A DNA stretch of 64,000 nt from Streptomyces sp. NBC_00425 (GCF_036030735.1 NZ_CP107928.1:5952001-6016000); one strand, 5' to 3'. Counted from the stretch's first letter, positions 23,545 through 31,984 are shown. A program made the numbers and translations. Notes: generated from the sequence alone by a model not told the origin.

Positions 23545-25301
23545 CCGACGAGCAGCAGGGGCCCGGACACGGACAGGAGAACGGGCAGGACCAGGGCGCG
23601 CCGCAGGGCGTCGGCCGCTGGGACCCGCTGCCCCACGGGGACTACGACGACGGCGCGACCGCCTTCGTGAAGCTCCCCGAGGGCGGCATCGACGCCCTTC
23701 TCGCGGGCCGCGGCGACAGCCCGCTCGCCGCGCCGGGCCACGGGTACGTGCCGCCGCAGATAGCGGTGGCGCCCCCCGCGGACGACGCCGCCACCTGGGC
23801 GGCCCCGGCCGGCGGCAGCGACTGGCCCGTCGCGCAGGACACCCCGCAGACGGTGGGAGACGACCGCTTCAGCTACAACCCGGGCGCGACCGGCCAGTGG
23901 ACGTTCGAAGACACCTCGGCGGGCCCGGGCGCGCCGCAGTCCGCCCCCGCCCCGGGCCACGACGTGACCGGCCAGTGGTCGATCCCCGTCGCGGGCGGCG
24001 ACCTTCCCGACGAATCGGGCGAGTTCACCTCGTCGTCCCTGGTCGAGCAGTGGGGCAGCACGCCCCCGGCCACCCTGCCCGGCGGCGCGTCCGCACCCTG
24101 GGCGACGGACCCGTCCGGCACGGCGCACCAGCCGTGGGCGCCGCCCGCCGACGAGGGCGGTCCGGCCGCCCGCCGGGCGACGGACCCGGCGCCGTACGGG
24201 CACGCGCCCGCGCACCCGTCGCCGCACGAGACCGGGACCGGGTTCGCGACGGAGCACGATCCGTCGGCCGCGGCCCCCGACCGGGTCCGCCCCGACGCCG
24301 AGCACACCGGCGAGCACCCGCACCCGGGCGGCGCGTTCGCCCCGGAGGTCTCCGCCGAGGCCTACACGGTGCCCGCCGACGGTCCCGCCGCGACCGCCCG
24401 GCAGGCCGCTGAGGCCGAGGAGGCCGCCGAGGGGCCCGGGGAGCTGGAGGCCGCCCGCGACGCCGCCCACGGCCCCGCGGAAGCCGTCCACCGGCCCGCG
24501 CAGCCGCCCACCGGGCCGGCCGCCGCGGACGACGACGCACCCGCCGGCGACGACCCGCAGACCTCCGCCCCGCATGCCTCCGACCCGCAGACCTCCGCCC
24601 CGCACGCCTCCGACCCGCAGCCGGCGGCCGACGAGGGCGCCGACGACGCCCCGCCGCCGTTCCACGAGGAACACCCCCTCGCCGGTTACGTACTGCGCGT
24701 CAACGGCTCCGACCGCCCCGTCACCGACGCCTGGATCGGCGAGTCCCTGCTCTACGTGCTGCGCGAGCGGCTCGGCCTCGCGGGCGCCAAGGACGGCTGC
24801 TCGCAGGGCGAGTGCGGCGCCTGCAACGTGCAGGTGGACGGACGGCTCGTCGCCTCCTGCCTGGTCCCGGCCGTCACCACCGCCGGCAGCGAGATCCGCA
24901 CCGTCGAGGGGCTGGCCGTCGACGGACAGCCCTCGGACGTGCAGCGGGCCCTCGCCGCCTGCGGGGCCGTGCAGTGCGGCTTCTGCGTGCCCGGCATGGC
25001 GATGACCGTGCACGACCTGCTCGAGGGCAACCCGGCGCCGTCCGAGCTGGAGGCCCGCCAGGCCCTGTGCGGCAACCTGTGCCGCTGCTCCGGCTACCGG
25101 GGCGTCCTGCAGGCCGTCCAGGACGTCGTCGCCGAACGCCAGGCGCACGCCGACGCCGAGACGGACGGCGACGAAGCACGTATCCCCCATCAGGCGGGCC
25201 CGGGCGCGGGCGGCGTGCACGCGTCGGCGTTCGAGAACCCGGCACAGCCCCACCCGCATGACCCCGCATACGGGCAGGGCCAGGACGGAGGCCAGGCGTG
25301 A
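23541..25301 (+). CDS. Molybdenum hydroxylase 2Fe-2S subunit with about 380-residue disordered N-terminal extension
   Basis: The 586-aa protein has its recognisable [2Fe-2S] domains only in the C-terminal 200 residues. DGCSQGECGACNVQVDGRLVASC carries cluster II ligands, and CGAVQCGFCVPGM with CGNLCRCSGYRGVL carries cluster I ligands. Typical small subunits are about 160-200 aa. The first 380 residues are Pro/Ala/Asp/Glu-rich, with repeated TGQW words and a 10-residue tandem DPQTSAPHAS encoded by a 30-bp DNA repeat. GTGA overlaps link it to both neighbours, so the extension is translated as part of the operon. Confidence 0.9.
   Translation: MTDEQQGPGHGQENGQDQGAPQGVGRWDPLPHGDYDDGATAFVKLPEGGIDALLAGRGDSPLAAPGHGYVPPQIAVAPPADDAATWAAPAGGSDWPVAQDTPQTVGDDRFSYNPGATGQWTFEDTSAGPGAPQSAPAPGHDVTGQWSIPVAGGDLPDESGEFTSSSLVEQWGSTPPATLPGGASAPWATDPSGTAHQPWAPPADEGGPAARRATDPAPYGHAPAHPSPHETGTGFATEHDPSAAAPDRVRPDAEHTGEHPHPGGAFAPEVSAEAYTVPADGPAATARQAAEAEEAAEGPGELEAARDAAHGPAEAVHRPAQPPTGPAAADDDAPAGDDPQTSAPHASDPQTSAPHASDPQPAADEGADDAPPPFHEEHPLAGYVLRVNGSDRPVTDAWIGESLLYVLRERLGLAGAKDGCSQGECGACNVQVDGRLVASCLVPAVTTAGSEIRTVEGLAVDGQPSDVQRALAACGAVQCGFCVPGMAMTVHDLLEGNPAPSELEARQALCGNLCRCSGYRGVLQAVQDVVAERQAHADAETDGDEARIPHQAGPGAGGVHASAFENPAQPHPHDPAYGQGQDGGQA
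24551..24620 (+). repeat. 30-bp tandem repeat inside the iron-sulfur subunit gene
   Basis: Two 30-bp copies (24551-24580 and 24581-24610, differing by one T/C) and a 10-bp third partial copy encode the DPQTSAPHAS peptide repeat. The length is a multiple of three, so copy-number change keeps the reading frame. Confidence 0.9.
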
Positions 25302-27607
25302 CGAACGAAACCGCCACCGCGACGACCCCCGTGGACGCCGCCCCGGCCCCCGACCCGGCCCCGCACGGCCTCGGCGTGTCCCTGCAGCCCGCCGACGCGC
25401 GCGCCAAGACGGAGGGCACCTTCCCGTACGCGGCCGACCTGTGGGCCGAGGGCCTGCTCTGGGCGGCCGTCCTGCGCTCACCGCACCCGCACGCGCGCAT
25501 CGTGTCCATCGACACGTCCCACGCGCGTGAGATGCCGGGCGTGCGGGCCGTCGTCACCCACGAGGACGTTCCGGGCCGCGCGCTGCACGGCCGGGGCACC
25601 GCGGACCGGCCGGTGTTCGCCTCCGAGGTGGTCCGCCACCACGGCGAGCCCATCGCGGCCGTCGCCGCCGACCACCCCGACACCGCGCGCATGGCCGCCG
25701 CGGCCGTCATCGTCGAGTACGAGACGCTCGACCCGGTGATCGACCCGGAGCAGGCCTTCGAGGCGGAGCCCCTGCACCCCGACGGCAACCTGATCCGGCA
25801 CATCCCGCTGCACCACGGCGACCCCGACGCGGCCGGCGTCGTCGTCGTCGAGGGCCAGTACCGCATCGGGCGCGCCGACCCCGCCCCCATCGGCGCCGAG
25901 GCCGGCCTCGCCGTGCCCCGTCCCGACGGCGGCGTGGAGCTCTACCTCGCCTCCACCGACCCGCACGCCGACCGCGACACGGCCGCCGCCTGCTTCGGAC
26001 TCGACCCCGAACGGGTGAAGATCGTCGTCACCGGAGTGCCCGGCGCCACCGCCGACCGCGAGGACCAGGGCTTCCAGCTCCCGCTGGGCCTGCTGGCCCT
26101 CAGGACCGGCTGTCCGGTGAAGCTCACGGCGACCCGCGAGGAGTCCTTCCTCGGCCACGCCCACCGCCACCCCACACTGCTGCGCTACCGCCACCACGCC
26201 GACGCCGAGGGCCGGCTGGTGAAGGTCGAGGCGCAGATCCTGCTGGACGCCGGCGCCTACGCGGACACCTCCGCCGAGGCCCTGGCCGCCGCCGTCTCCT
26301 TCGCCTGCGGCCCCTACGTGGTGCCGAACGCCTTCATCGAGGGCTGGGCGGTGCGCACCAACAACCCGCCGTCGGGCCATGTGCGCGGCGAGGGCGCGAT
26401 GCAGGTCTGCGCCGCCTACGAGGCGCAGATGGACAAACTGGCGAAGAAGCTCGGCGTCGACCCGGCGGAGCTGCGGCTGCGCAACGTCATGGCGACCGGG
26501 GACGTCCTGCCCACCGGCCAGACGGTCACCTGCCCCGCCCCCGTCGCCGAACTCCTCCAGGCAGTCCAGGAGTTCCCCCTCCCGTCGCTCCCCAAGGACG
26601 CGCCCGAGGAGGACTGGCTGCTGCCCGGCGGCCCCGAGGGCGCGGGCGAACCGGGCGCGGTGCGCCGCGGCGTCGGCTACGGCCTGGGCATGGTCCACAT
26701 GCTGGGCGCGGAGGGGGCCGACGAGGTCTCCACCGCCACCGTGAAGGTCCAGGACGGCGTCGCGACGGTGCTGTGCGCGGCGGTCGAGACCGGGCAGGGC
26801 TTCACCACGCTGGCCCGTCAGATCGTCCAGGAGACGCTGGGCGTCGACGAGGTCCACGTGGCCCCCGTGGACACCGACCAGCCCCCCGCGGGGCCCGGCT
26901 GCCGGGGCCGTCACACCTGGGTCTCGGGCGGCGCGGTGGAGCGTGCGGCGAAGATGGTCCGCACGCAGTTGCTCCAGCCGCTGGCGCACAAGTTCGGCAT
27001 GTCCACGGAACTGCTGCAGATCACCGACGGCAAGATCACCTCCTACGACGGCGTCCTGTCGACGACCGTCACGGAGGAGATGCACGGCAAGGAGCTGTGG
27101 GCGACCGCGCAGTGCCGCCCGCACCCCACCGAGCCGCTGGACGCGGCCGGCCAGGGCGACGCCTTCGTCGGCCTCGCGTTCTGCGCGATCCGCGCGGTCG
27201 TGGACGTCGACATCGAACTCGGCTCGGTGCGGGTCGTGGAACTCGCCGTCGCCCAGGACGTCGGCCGGATCCTGAACCCGGCCCAGCTCGCCGCCCGCAT
27301 CGAGGCGGGCGTGACGCAGGGCGTGGGCATCGCGCTCACCGAGAACCTGCGCACCCCCCGCGGCCTGATCCGCCACCCCGACCTCACCGGCTACGCCCTG
27401 CCGACGGCCCTGGACGCCCCGGACATCCGGATCGTCAAACTGGTCGAGGAGCGGGACGTGGTCGCGCCGTTCGGGGCGAAGGCGGCCAGCGCGGTCCCGG
27501 TCGTCACCTCGCCGGCGGCGATCGCCTCCGCCGTCCGCGCCGCGACGGGCCGCCCCGTCAACCGCCTCCCGATAAGGCCGCAGGCCGCGGTGGTGACCGA
27601 CCGGTGA
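25298..27607 (+). CDS. Molybdenum hydroxylase large subunit (molybdopterin-binding)
   Basis: The 769-aa protein belongs to the xanthine dehydrogenase/aldehyde oxidase family. An a/b hammerhead domain (about 30-150: AKTEGTFPYAADL, HPHARIVSIDTSHARE) is followed by the molybdopterin domain, with EDQGFQLPLG, GHVRGEGAMQ, GRGHTW-like GCRGRHTWVSGG and a C-terminal VAPFGAKAASAVPVVTSPAAI. It holds the Mo centre where the substrate is hydroxylated. With the FAD and Fe-S subunits it forms a heterotrimer; the substrate (a purine or an aldehyde) cannot be read from sequence. Confidence 0.93.
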   Translation: MTNETATATTPVDAAPAPDPAPHGLGVSLQPADARAKTEGTFPYAADLWAEGLLWAAVLRSPHPHARIVSIDTSHAREMPGVRAVVTHEDVPGRALHGRGTADRPVFASEVVRHHGEPIAAVAADHPDTARMAAAAVIVEYETLDPVIDPEQAFEAEPLHPDGNLIRHIPLHHGDPDAAGVVVVEGQYRIGRADPAPIGAEAGLAVPRPDGGVELYLASTDPHADRDTAAACFGLDPERVKIVVTGVPGATADREDQGFQLPLGLLALRTGCPVKLTATREESFLGHAHRHPTLLRYRHHADAEGRLVKVEAQILLDAGAYADTSAEALAAAVSFACGPYVVPNAFIEGWAVRTNNPPSGHVRGEGAMQVCAAYEAQMDKLAKKLGVDPAELRLRNVMATGDVLPTGQTVTCPAPVAELLQAVQEFPLPSLPKDAPEEDWLLPGGPEGAGEPGAVRRGVGYGLGMVHMLGAEGADEVSTATVKVQDGVATVLCAAVETGQGFTTLARQIVQETLGVDEVHVAPVDTDQPPAGPGCRGRHTWVSGGAVERAAKMVRTQLLQPLAHKFGMSTELLQITDGKITSYDGVLSTTVTEEMHGKELWATAQCRPHPTEPLDAAGQGDAFVGLAFCAIRAVVDVDIELGSVRVVELAVAQDVGRILNPAQLAARIEAGVTQGVGIALTENLRTPRGLIRHPDLTGYALPTALDAPDIRIVKLVEERDVVAPFGAKAASAVPVVTSPAAIASAVRAATGRPVNRLPIRPQAAVVTDR

Positions 27608-27774
27608 GCGACCCGGCGGCGGGCGATCCGACGGCGGGCGATCCGACGGGTGAGCGCCGGCCCGAAGCCCGGCAGTACGAACCCCCGCCGAGCGCAGGCA
27701 AGCTGCTGCTCTGGATCCTGCTGTTCGTGACGGCGGCGCTGGCCGTCGTGCTGGGCGGCGTCTACTTCACATGA
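27604..27774 (+). CDS. Small single-pass membrane protein in the molybdoenzyme operon
   Basis: GTG 27604 overlaps the stop of the large subunit (GTGA). The 56-aa product has a repeat AAGDPTAGDPTG, then KLLLWILLFVTAALAVVLGGVY as one membrane helix. Translational coupling and a clear helix support it as a real gene. It might anchor the complex at the membrane (inference). Confidence 0.7.
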   Translation: MSDPAAGDPTAGDPTGERRPEARQYEPPPSAGKLLLWILLFVTAALAVVLGGVYFT

Positions 27775-28027
27775 CGGGCCCGTACCGGCGTCCCGTGTTC
27801 GCGGGCGCGCACCGGCGTCCCATGAACACGGAGCGGGACCGGGAGATCCGGGCGGGAAGGGAACGCGCGGGGCCTGCGTGACGTCTTCCGGTGAGGACCG
27901 GTGTCGGCGCAGCGGGCGAAACCCCCCGGCGCGTTCGGGCGTCGCCGCTGGTCGGAGTCGTTGTCAGTGGGTCCGCATAGGCTGCGGAGCAGTGGGACGG
28001 CGCACGCAACTTCCGCCAGGGGGACCG

Positions 28028-29251
28028 ATGGGCACGACCAGGACCACCACCGCCATCACGACGATCACTTTCACCGAGGCCGAGCTGAACCCGTACGTCG
28101 CATCCGCCCCCGCCCGCCGCCGGCTCACCGGCCCGGGCCTGCCGGGCCGGCCGGGCGACGGCCCCCTGATGACGATCGAGGCACCGCGCACCGGCGCTCC
28201 GGGCACGGTCGCGGACGTCACGGGCCGCCCCGACGCCCACCCGGCGGCGGAGCTGCGCGACCGGCGGGCGACAGGCGGCATCCTGGGCGCCGGCCGCCGT
28301 GCGGCGGAGACCGTCCTGCTCGACGGAATGACGGGAGAGATCTCGACGACGTACTTCTTCCACGACCGCCTCGGCCTGATGGACGCCCCGCCGCTCGCCC
28401 CGTCCCTGGAGAAGCTGTTCCGCTGCGCCACGGCCGTGGACGAACTGGCGGCCCTGCGCGGGCAGTTCGCCTGCTACGCCGGCCGGCTCGGGCGAGAGGC
28501 GGTGGCCGAGGCCTCCCGCCGGTTGCTGGCGGTGTTCGAGGCGGGCGCCGAAGGCCCGGGCGACGCCTCCGCCCTGTTCTGGAAGCTGGCCGCGGTGATC
28601 CGTCCGCTGGCCCTGGTGGCCGGCCCGGTCACGACGTCCGGTCTGGCCCTGGACCTGCCGGTCCGGCTGCTGGACGAGGAGTTCGGCTCCGCCGGCGTCG
28701 TCCGCTTCGAGGACGTCGACCTGCCTGCCGCACTCGCGCACGCTCCGACCCGGCGCTTCCTGCGCGCGACGGGCCTGCCGGAGGAGGCCGTCCCGTTCTC
28801 GCTGGAGACGGACCTGCCCCTGCGGACGCTCGCCGAGCACCACACGGAGCACCACGCCTACGACGGGGCCGACGACGGGGCCGACGACGGGGCAGACGAC
28901 CGCGGCGGCGCCGGCGGCGGGAACCGGCTTCCGGCGCACGCCGACCGCCTCATCCGGCTGGGAAGCCTCGCCGAGGACACCAGCCTCGTCCTGGACGGCG
29001 CCACGGGCGCGGTGCTGAGCTGGAGCGCGCCCGGCCTCACCCTGCGTCCGCTCAACGCCGACATCTCCACCCTCGCGTTCAGCCTCTGGCTGCTGAGGCG
29101 CGAGCGGGCCCTGGACGCGGTGCGCGAACTGACCGAGGCCTACGGCCGGCTCGCCGACACGATGTCCCGCACCCTGGCCACGGTCGACCGGGTCCCCCCG
29201 CCCGGCCCGATCCCCTGCGACGCCGCCCCGGCCGCTCCCACAACCCCCTGA
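28028..29251 (+). CDS. SUKH-4-like immunity protein
   Basis: The 407-aa protein resembles the SUKH-4 family, with TVLLDGMTGEISTTYFFHD, SSAVDEL-like ATAVDELAALRGQFA and SLVLDGATGAVLSW. SUKH proteins commonly neutralise polymorphic toxins, but no toxin is adjacent. A run of DGADDGADDGADD (12-bp DNA repeats near 28861-28898) interrupts the C-terminal half. ATG 28028 follows AGGGGGACCG. It lies just left of the tRNA-Cys element. Confidence 0.7.
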   Translation: MGTTRTTTAITTITFTEAELNPYVASAPARRRLTGPGLPGRPGDGPLMTIEAPRTGAPGTVADVTGRPDAHPAAELRDRRATGGILGAGRRAAETVLLDGMTGEISTTYFFHDRLGLMDAPPLAPSLEKLFRCATAVDELAALRGQFACYAGRLGREAVAEASRRLLAVFEAGAEGPGDASALFWKLAAVIRPLALVAGPVTTSGLALDLPVRLLDEEFGSAGVVRFEDVDLPAALAHAPTRRFLRATGLPEEAVPFSLETDLPLRTLAEHHTEHHAYDGADDGADDGADDRGGAGGGNRLPAHADRLIRLGSLAEDTSLVLDGATGAVLSWSAPGLTLRPLNADISTLAFSLWLLRRERALDAVRELTEAYGRLADTMSRTLATVDRVPPPGPIPCDAAPAAPTTP

Positions 29252-29351
29252 CAAGCCTCGACGCACCCCGCGCCGCCCGGCGTCCTGCGCGGAACGGGGC
29301 GGAGCGGGTCCGCAGGACGCGTGGTCGATCGAGACGCCGACCGAGACGGGC

Positions 29352-29395
29352 GACGGAAAGGGCGGCGCCCCGGCCGGGGCGCCGCCCTTTCCGTC
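29352..29395. terminator. 44-nt perfect palindrome, old tRNA-Cys terminator
   Basis: GACGGAAAGGGCGGCGCCCC and its exact complement form a gapless palindrome of 22 bp per arm, ending in TTTCCGTC. It lies just outside the left copy of the tRNA-Cys 3' end. It was probably the native downstream terminator of the tRNA before integration. Confidence 0.8.
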
Positions 29396-29397
29396 TG

Positions 29398-29455
29398 CCT
29401 GGTCAGGCGCTGGAGACCGCGACGGGATTCGAACCCGTGTAACTCGCTTTGCAGG
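29398..29455. repeat. attL: left copy of tRNA-Cys 3' segment
   Basis: It is identical to 31985-32042 across 58 bp and covers the CCA end, acceptor 3' strand, T-arm and anticodon region up to GCAGG. After that the sequences diverge (TTTGTCGG here, CGAGTCCC in the real tRNA), so this copy is not a functional tRNA. Confidence 0.9.
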
Positions 29456-29561
29456 TTTGTCGGTGCTGGTCAGAGCATGATCCACAACCGTTCGACCTCG
29501 TTCATTCCCGTACTTCCGTCCGGAGCGTGGACCACGGTGAACGGCTCTGGACGGGGATGAA

Positions 29562-29582
29562 TGAGACGGAAACTGAGACGGA
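29562..29582 (+). repeat. Inner direct repeat, left copy
   Basis: GAGACGGAAACTGAGACGGA plus one preceding T is found identically at 31917-31937, just inside the other end of the element. The unit itself contains two TGAGACGG words 13 bp apart. It may be an arm-type integrase binding site. Confidence 0.75.
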
Positions 29583-29598
29583 GCGGCCTCCGACCCCG

Positions 29599-30264
29599 TC
29601 AGGCCTGATCTGCGGATTCAGGTACGAGTCGGCTCGTGAAGCCGCGGTCGCGTAGCCGCTCGAACGCGGCCCTGATGGCGTCGGGAATCTCCTGCTCGAT
29701 CATGAATCCCTGCCGGGGGTAGATCATGAGTCGCTGCTGTGCGCCGACCATCATGTCGAGGACAAGGCGCGCGTCCCCGATCGAGTCGACGTATTCGGGG
29801 AGCGTCATGGGGGTGGACGCACACACCCATTCGACACCCGGCCACAGCTTCCGGGCGGTCGCGTACGAGCGCCGTTCCTCGTACGGCTTGCTGATCAGCA
29901 GGACCGACGAGACGGGCACGTGCCGTTCTTCAAGGATCGCGCGAGAGAAGCGGATGTTGTCCCCGGTGTTGCGCGCGTTGGGCTCGACCAGGATCGCGCC
30001 CGCCGGCACCCCCAGCTCTACGGTGCGTTCGCGGTAGTGCTCGGCTTCGCCGCGCGGCATCCGCTCCTGCGTCGTACGGCTGGTCGCTCCGGTGAAGACG
30101 ACGAGCGGGAACATGCTCCGGTGATAGAGGTCCGCTGTGGTGTCGGCCACCCCCAAGTCGTGGCTGCCGAGACCGACGGCCACAGAGCACGGGCGGGGCT
30201 CATGGCCCATCTGCTGGAAGTCCCAGAGCTTCTGAGCATCCGACCATGCCTGCACCGAGATCAC
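29599..30264 (-). CDS. YdcF/SanA-like DUF218 protein
   Basis: The 221-aa protein has the DUF218 core: AVGLGSHDLGVADTTADLY, VVFTGATSRTT, GEAEHYRERTVELGVP and VEPNARNTGDNI. These include the conserved Glu and Asn residues. YdcF-type proteins are poorly characterised; some bind S-adenosylmethionine and others act in envelope integrity. No membrane segment is seen, so this is the soluble type. GTG 30264 has GGAGGG nine bases upstream and overlaps (GTGA) the stop of a truncated upstream gene, so it once was the second gene of an operon. Confidence 0.8.
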   Translation of the reverse strand: MISVQAWSDAQKLWDFQQMGHEPRPCSVAVGLGSHDLGVADTTADLYHRSMFPLVVFTGATSRTTQERMPRGEAEHYRERTVELGVPAGAILVEPNARNTGDNIRFSRAILEERHVPVSSVLLISKPYEERRSYATARKLWPGVEWVCASTPMTLPEYVDSIGDARLVLDMMVGAQQRLMIYPRQGFMIEQEIPDAIRAAFERLRDRGFTSRLVPESADQA

Positions 30265-31286
30265 TTGCTGACGCCCTCCGCCTCTGTCTTCGCCGAGTCG
30301 GGCACCTTGAAGTCGTACGACCATGCGAACCGACTGGCCGCGTGCACCCCGATGGCGAACTCAACCACGGTATCCCCGGCTTGGGGGCCCACCGTCTCGA
30401 CAGGCTCAAGCCCGAGCACATCGAGGTGTTCTACGCGAACATGCAGGCCAACGGCAGCAAGTCCGGGACGGCTCACCAGGTACATCGCACCTTTCGCACC
30501 GCCCTCAATGAGGCCGTGCGGCGAGGACACCTCGGTAGGAACCCCGTTCAGTTGGCCGAGGCCCCAAAGACAGGGGAGTACGAGGTGGAGCCCTACAGCG
30601 TCCAAGAGGTTCAGCGGTTGCTCAAGGCCGCTGACCAGCATCGCAACTCTGCACGGTGGGCCATCGCCCTCGCCCTCGCCCTCGGACTGCGCCAGGGCGA
30701 GGTGTTGGGGCTGAAGTGGGAGGACGTGGACCTTGAGGGTGGGTTCCTCGTTGTCCGCCGCAGTCGCCACCGGCCGCAGTACGCCCACGGGTGCACAGAG
30801 CCCTGCGGACGCAAAGCGGCCGGGTACTGCCCGGATAGGCGGCGAACCAACCCAGAGTTGTCCACCACCAAGTCCCGCGCCGGCCGCCGTGCGGTAGGTC
30901 TCCCCGAACAGCTTGTTGACCTTCTCGGCGCGCACCTCAAGGCACAGAAAGCGGAGCGGGAGACGGCCGGGAAGCGCTGGGAGGAGAACGGCCTTGTCTT
31001 CCCGGACGAGCACGGCCGTAGTCCGTCCCATCGCCGGGACTGGTCAGAGTGGAAGGCCCTTCTGACAGAGGCGAAGGTCCGGGACGGGCGTTTGCGCGAC
31101 GCGCGCCACACGGCCGCGACGGTTCTGCTCATCCTCGGAGTCCCCGAGCGCGCGGTCATGGGGCTCATGGGGTGGTCGACGACCGCCATGGCTGCTCGGT
31201 ATCAGCACATGGTGGACGCCGTGCGGACAGACATCGCGAAACAGGTTGATGCTCTCATCTGGCGTTCGCCCGATGATCGTGTGTAG
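30246..31286 (+). pseudogene. Tyrosine recombinase (integrase), 5'-truncated
   Basis: Homology-like sequence starts only near 30366 (IPGLGAHRLDRLKPEHIEVF). The arm-binding domain and start of the core-binding domain are missing; the first 40 in-frame residues are antisense to the gene remnant and YdcF. The catalytic domain keeps Arg (LGLRQGEVLGLKWEDVDL), RHT and the Tyr (ARYQHM). The box II motif is RDAR where family members have HDAR, so the catalytic His is replaced by Arg through one CAC-to-CGC change. Zinc-like Cys residues occur in HGCTEPCGRKAAGYC. It is probably inactive. Confidence 0.8.
30261..30368 (-). pseudogene. C-terminal remnant of an unknown gene
   Basis: Reading on the minus strand into the YdcF start gives VVEFAIGVHAASRFAWSYDF and then about 15 further polar residues ending at TGA 30261-30263. 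The composition looks protein-like and the stop overlaps the YdcF GTG. Upstream (higher coordinates) the frame runs into antisense integrase sequence, so only about 35 codons survive. I do not recognise the family. Confidence 0.5.
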
Positions 31287-31473
31287 GCCGACGAAGAGAT
31301 GGATGAGTACGTCCATGGGCCAAGATCATGGACCAAGGATGTGGCGGGAATTACAACCACCCGAATGGCGTAAGGTTTCGGAACTCTTTCGAGTGAAGCG
31401 CAGAGTGGGACTGGGTACGGCGCTTGCCGGTTTCTCCAGCTGAGAGGCGCAGTGCGCCCGGCTGCACCTCAGA

Positions 31474-31489
31474 TGTGCACGCATGCACA
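31474..31489. promoter_or_regulatory. TGTGC-N6-GCACA inverted repeat
   Basis: The 5-bp arms are perfect around ACGCAT. Related GTGCAC words recur at 31563-31568 and 31650-31656. It may be an operator for a lost element regulator. Confidence 0.3.
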
Positions 31490-31517
31490 CGCGGGCCCGT
31501 TGTTAACGTCCTTGCAG

Positions 31518-31582
31518 CTGAGCGGGGGGCTAATTGGACGCCCAGGGCCTCGCAAACCGACGGGTGCACACCCCCCGCTCAG
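31518..31582. repeat. 12-bp inverted repeat with 41-nt loop
   Basis: CTGAGCGGGGGG at 31518-31529 is exactly complementary to CCCCCCGCTCAG at 31571-31582, 38 bp before the small ORF at 31620. The arms could form a large cruciform or RNA stem covering the leader of that ORF. Confidence 0.5.
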
Positions 31583-31619
31583 TGACCCCCTGCACTGCTA
31601 TGCGAGGAGGACACATCCG

Positions 31620-31844
31620 TTGTCACACATCGCGCACTGGATCGCAAACCTTGTGCACCGCGTTCGAGCCGCCAGGCACCGTGCCCTTCACGGCTGCAAG
31701 AGGCTTAGGGACGGGGCAGCGCGTTTGAACGGGGCCTTGCGCCGTCGGTGGCGATCGCTCTCCGAGGAGGCGCTGAAGGGAGCCGCTCGGCAGCTGGGCG
31801 CAGTCTGCGTCGCCATCGTTTGGTGGTGGTGGACGCAGAGGTGA
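31620..31844 (+). CDS. Small basic protein with C-terminal hydrophobic segment, element-encoded
   Basis: TTG 31620 is preceded by GAGGAGG with nine-base spacing, one of the best ribosome-binding sites in the element. The 74-aa product is Arg/His-rich and ends QLGAVCVAIVWWWWTQR, a short hydrophobic segment. No family is recognised; small membrane spread proteins of actinomycete integrative elements are one possibility. Confidence 0.45.
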   Translation: MSHIAHWIANLVHRVRAARHRALHGCKRLRDGAARLNGALRRRWRSLSEEALKGAARQLGAVCVAIVWWWWTQR

Positions 31845-31916
31845 AGTCGTGTGAAGCCGCCTACGGCTGAGTGCCCCTCCGTCAGTTGGTTGCTGCTGAC
31901 GTGTGGACCAGCTAAC

Positions 31917-31937
31917 TGAGACGGAAACTGAGACGGA
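31917..31937 (+). repeat. Inner direct repeat, right copy
   Basis: It is identical over 21 bp to 29562-29582, in the same orientation, and lies 48 bp inside the attR repeat. Confidence 0.75.
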
Positions 31938-31940
31938 CGG

Positions 31941-31979
31941 CCAGAAGGGCGGCACCCCGCGAGGGTGTCGCCCTTCTGG
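31941..31979. terminator. Terminator next to tRNA-Cys 3' end
   Basis: CCAGAAGGGCG pairs with CGCCCTTCTGG, extended by CACC/GGTG around a short loop. It lies 19 bp beyond the tRNA 3' end on the tRNA-reading strand, so it now terminates tRNA-Cys in place of the displaced palindrome at 29352. Confidence 0.8.
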
Positions 31980-31984
31980 TCTGC

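Larger units (their letters stand above)
31287..31619. other. Element spacer with operator-like repeats
   Basis: This 333-bp, lower-GC stretch holds TGTGC-N6-GCACA (31474-31489), and a long inverted repeat CTGAGCGGGGGG (31518-31529) / CCCCCCGCTCAG (31571-31582) with a 41-nt loop. No gene is supported. It probably is the control region of the small ORF that follows. Confidence 0.45.

Noticed and set aside
29411..29455. Second tRNA-Cys
   Set aside because: Only the 3' half is present; the 5' half diverges after GCAGG, so it is an attL fragment.
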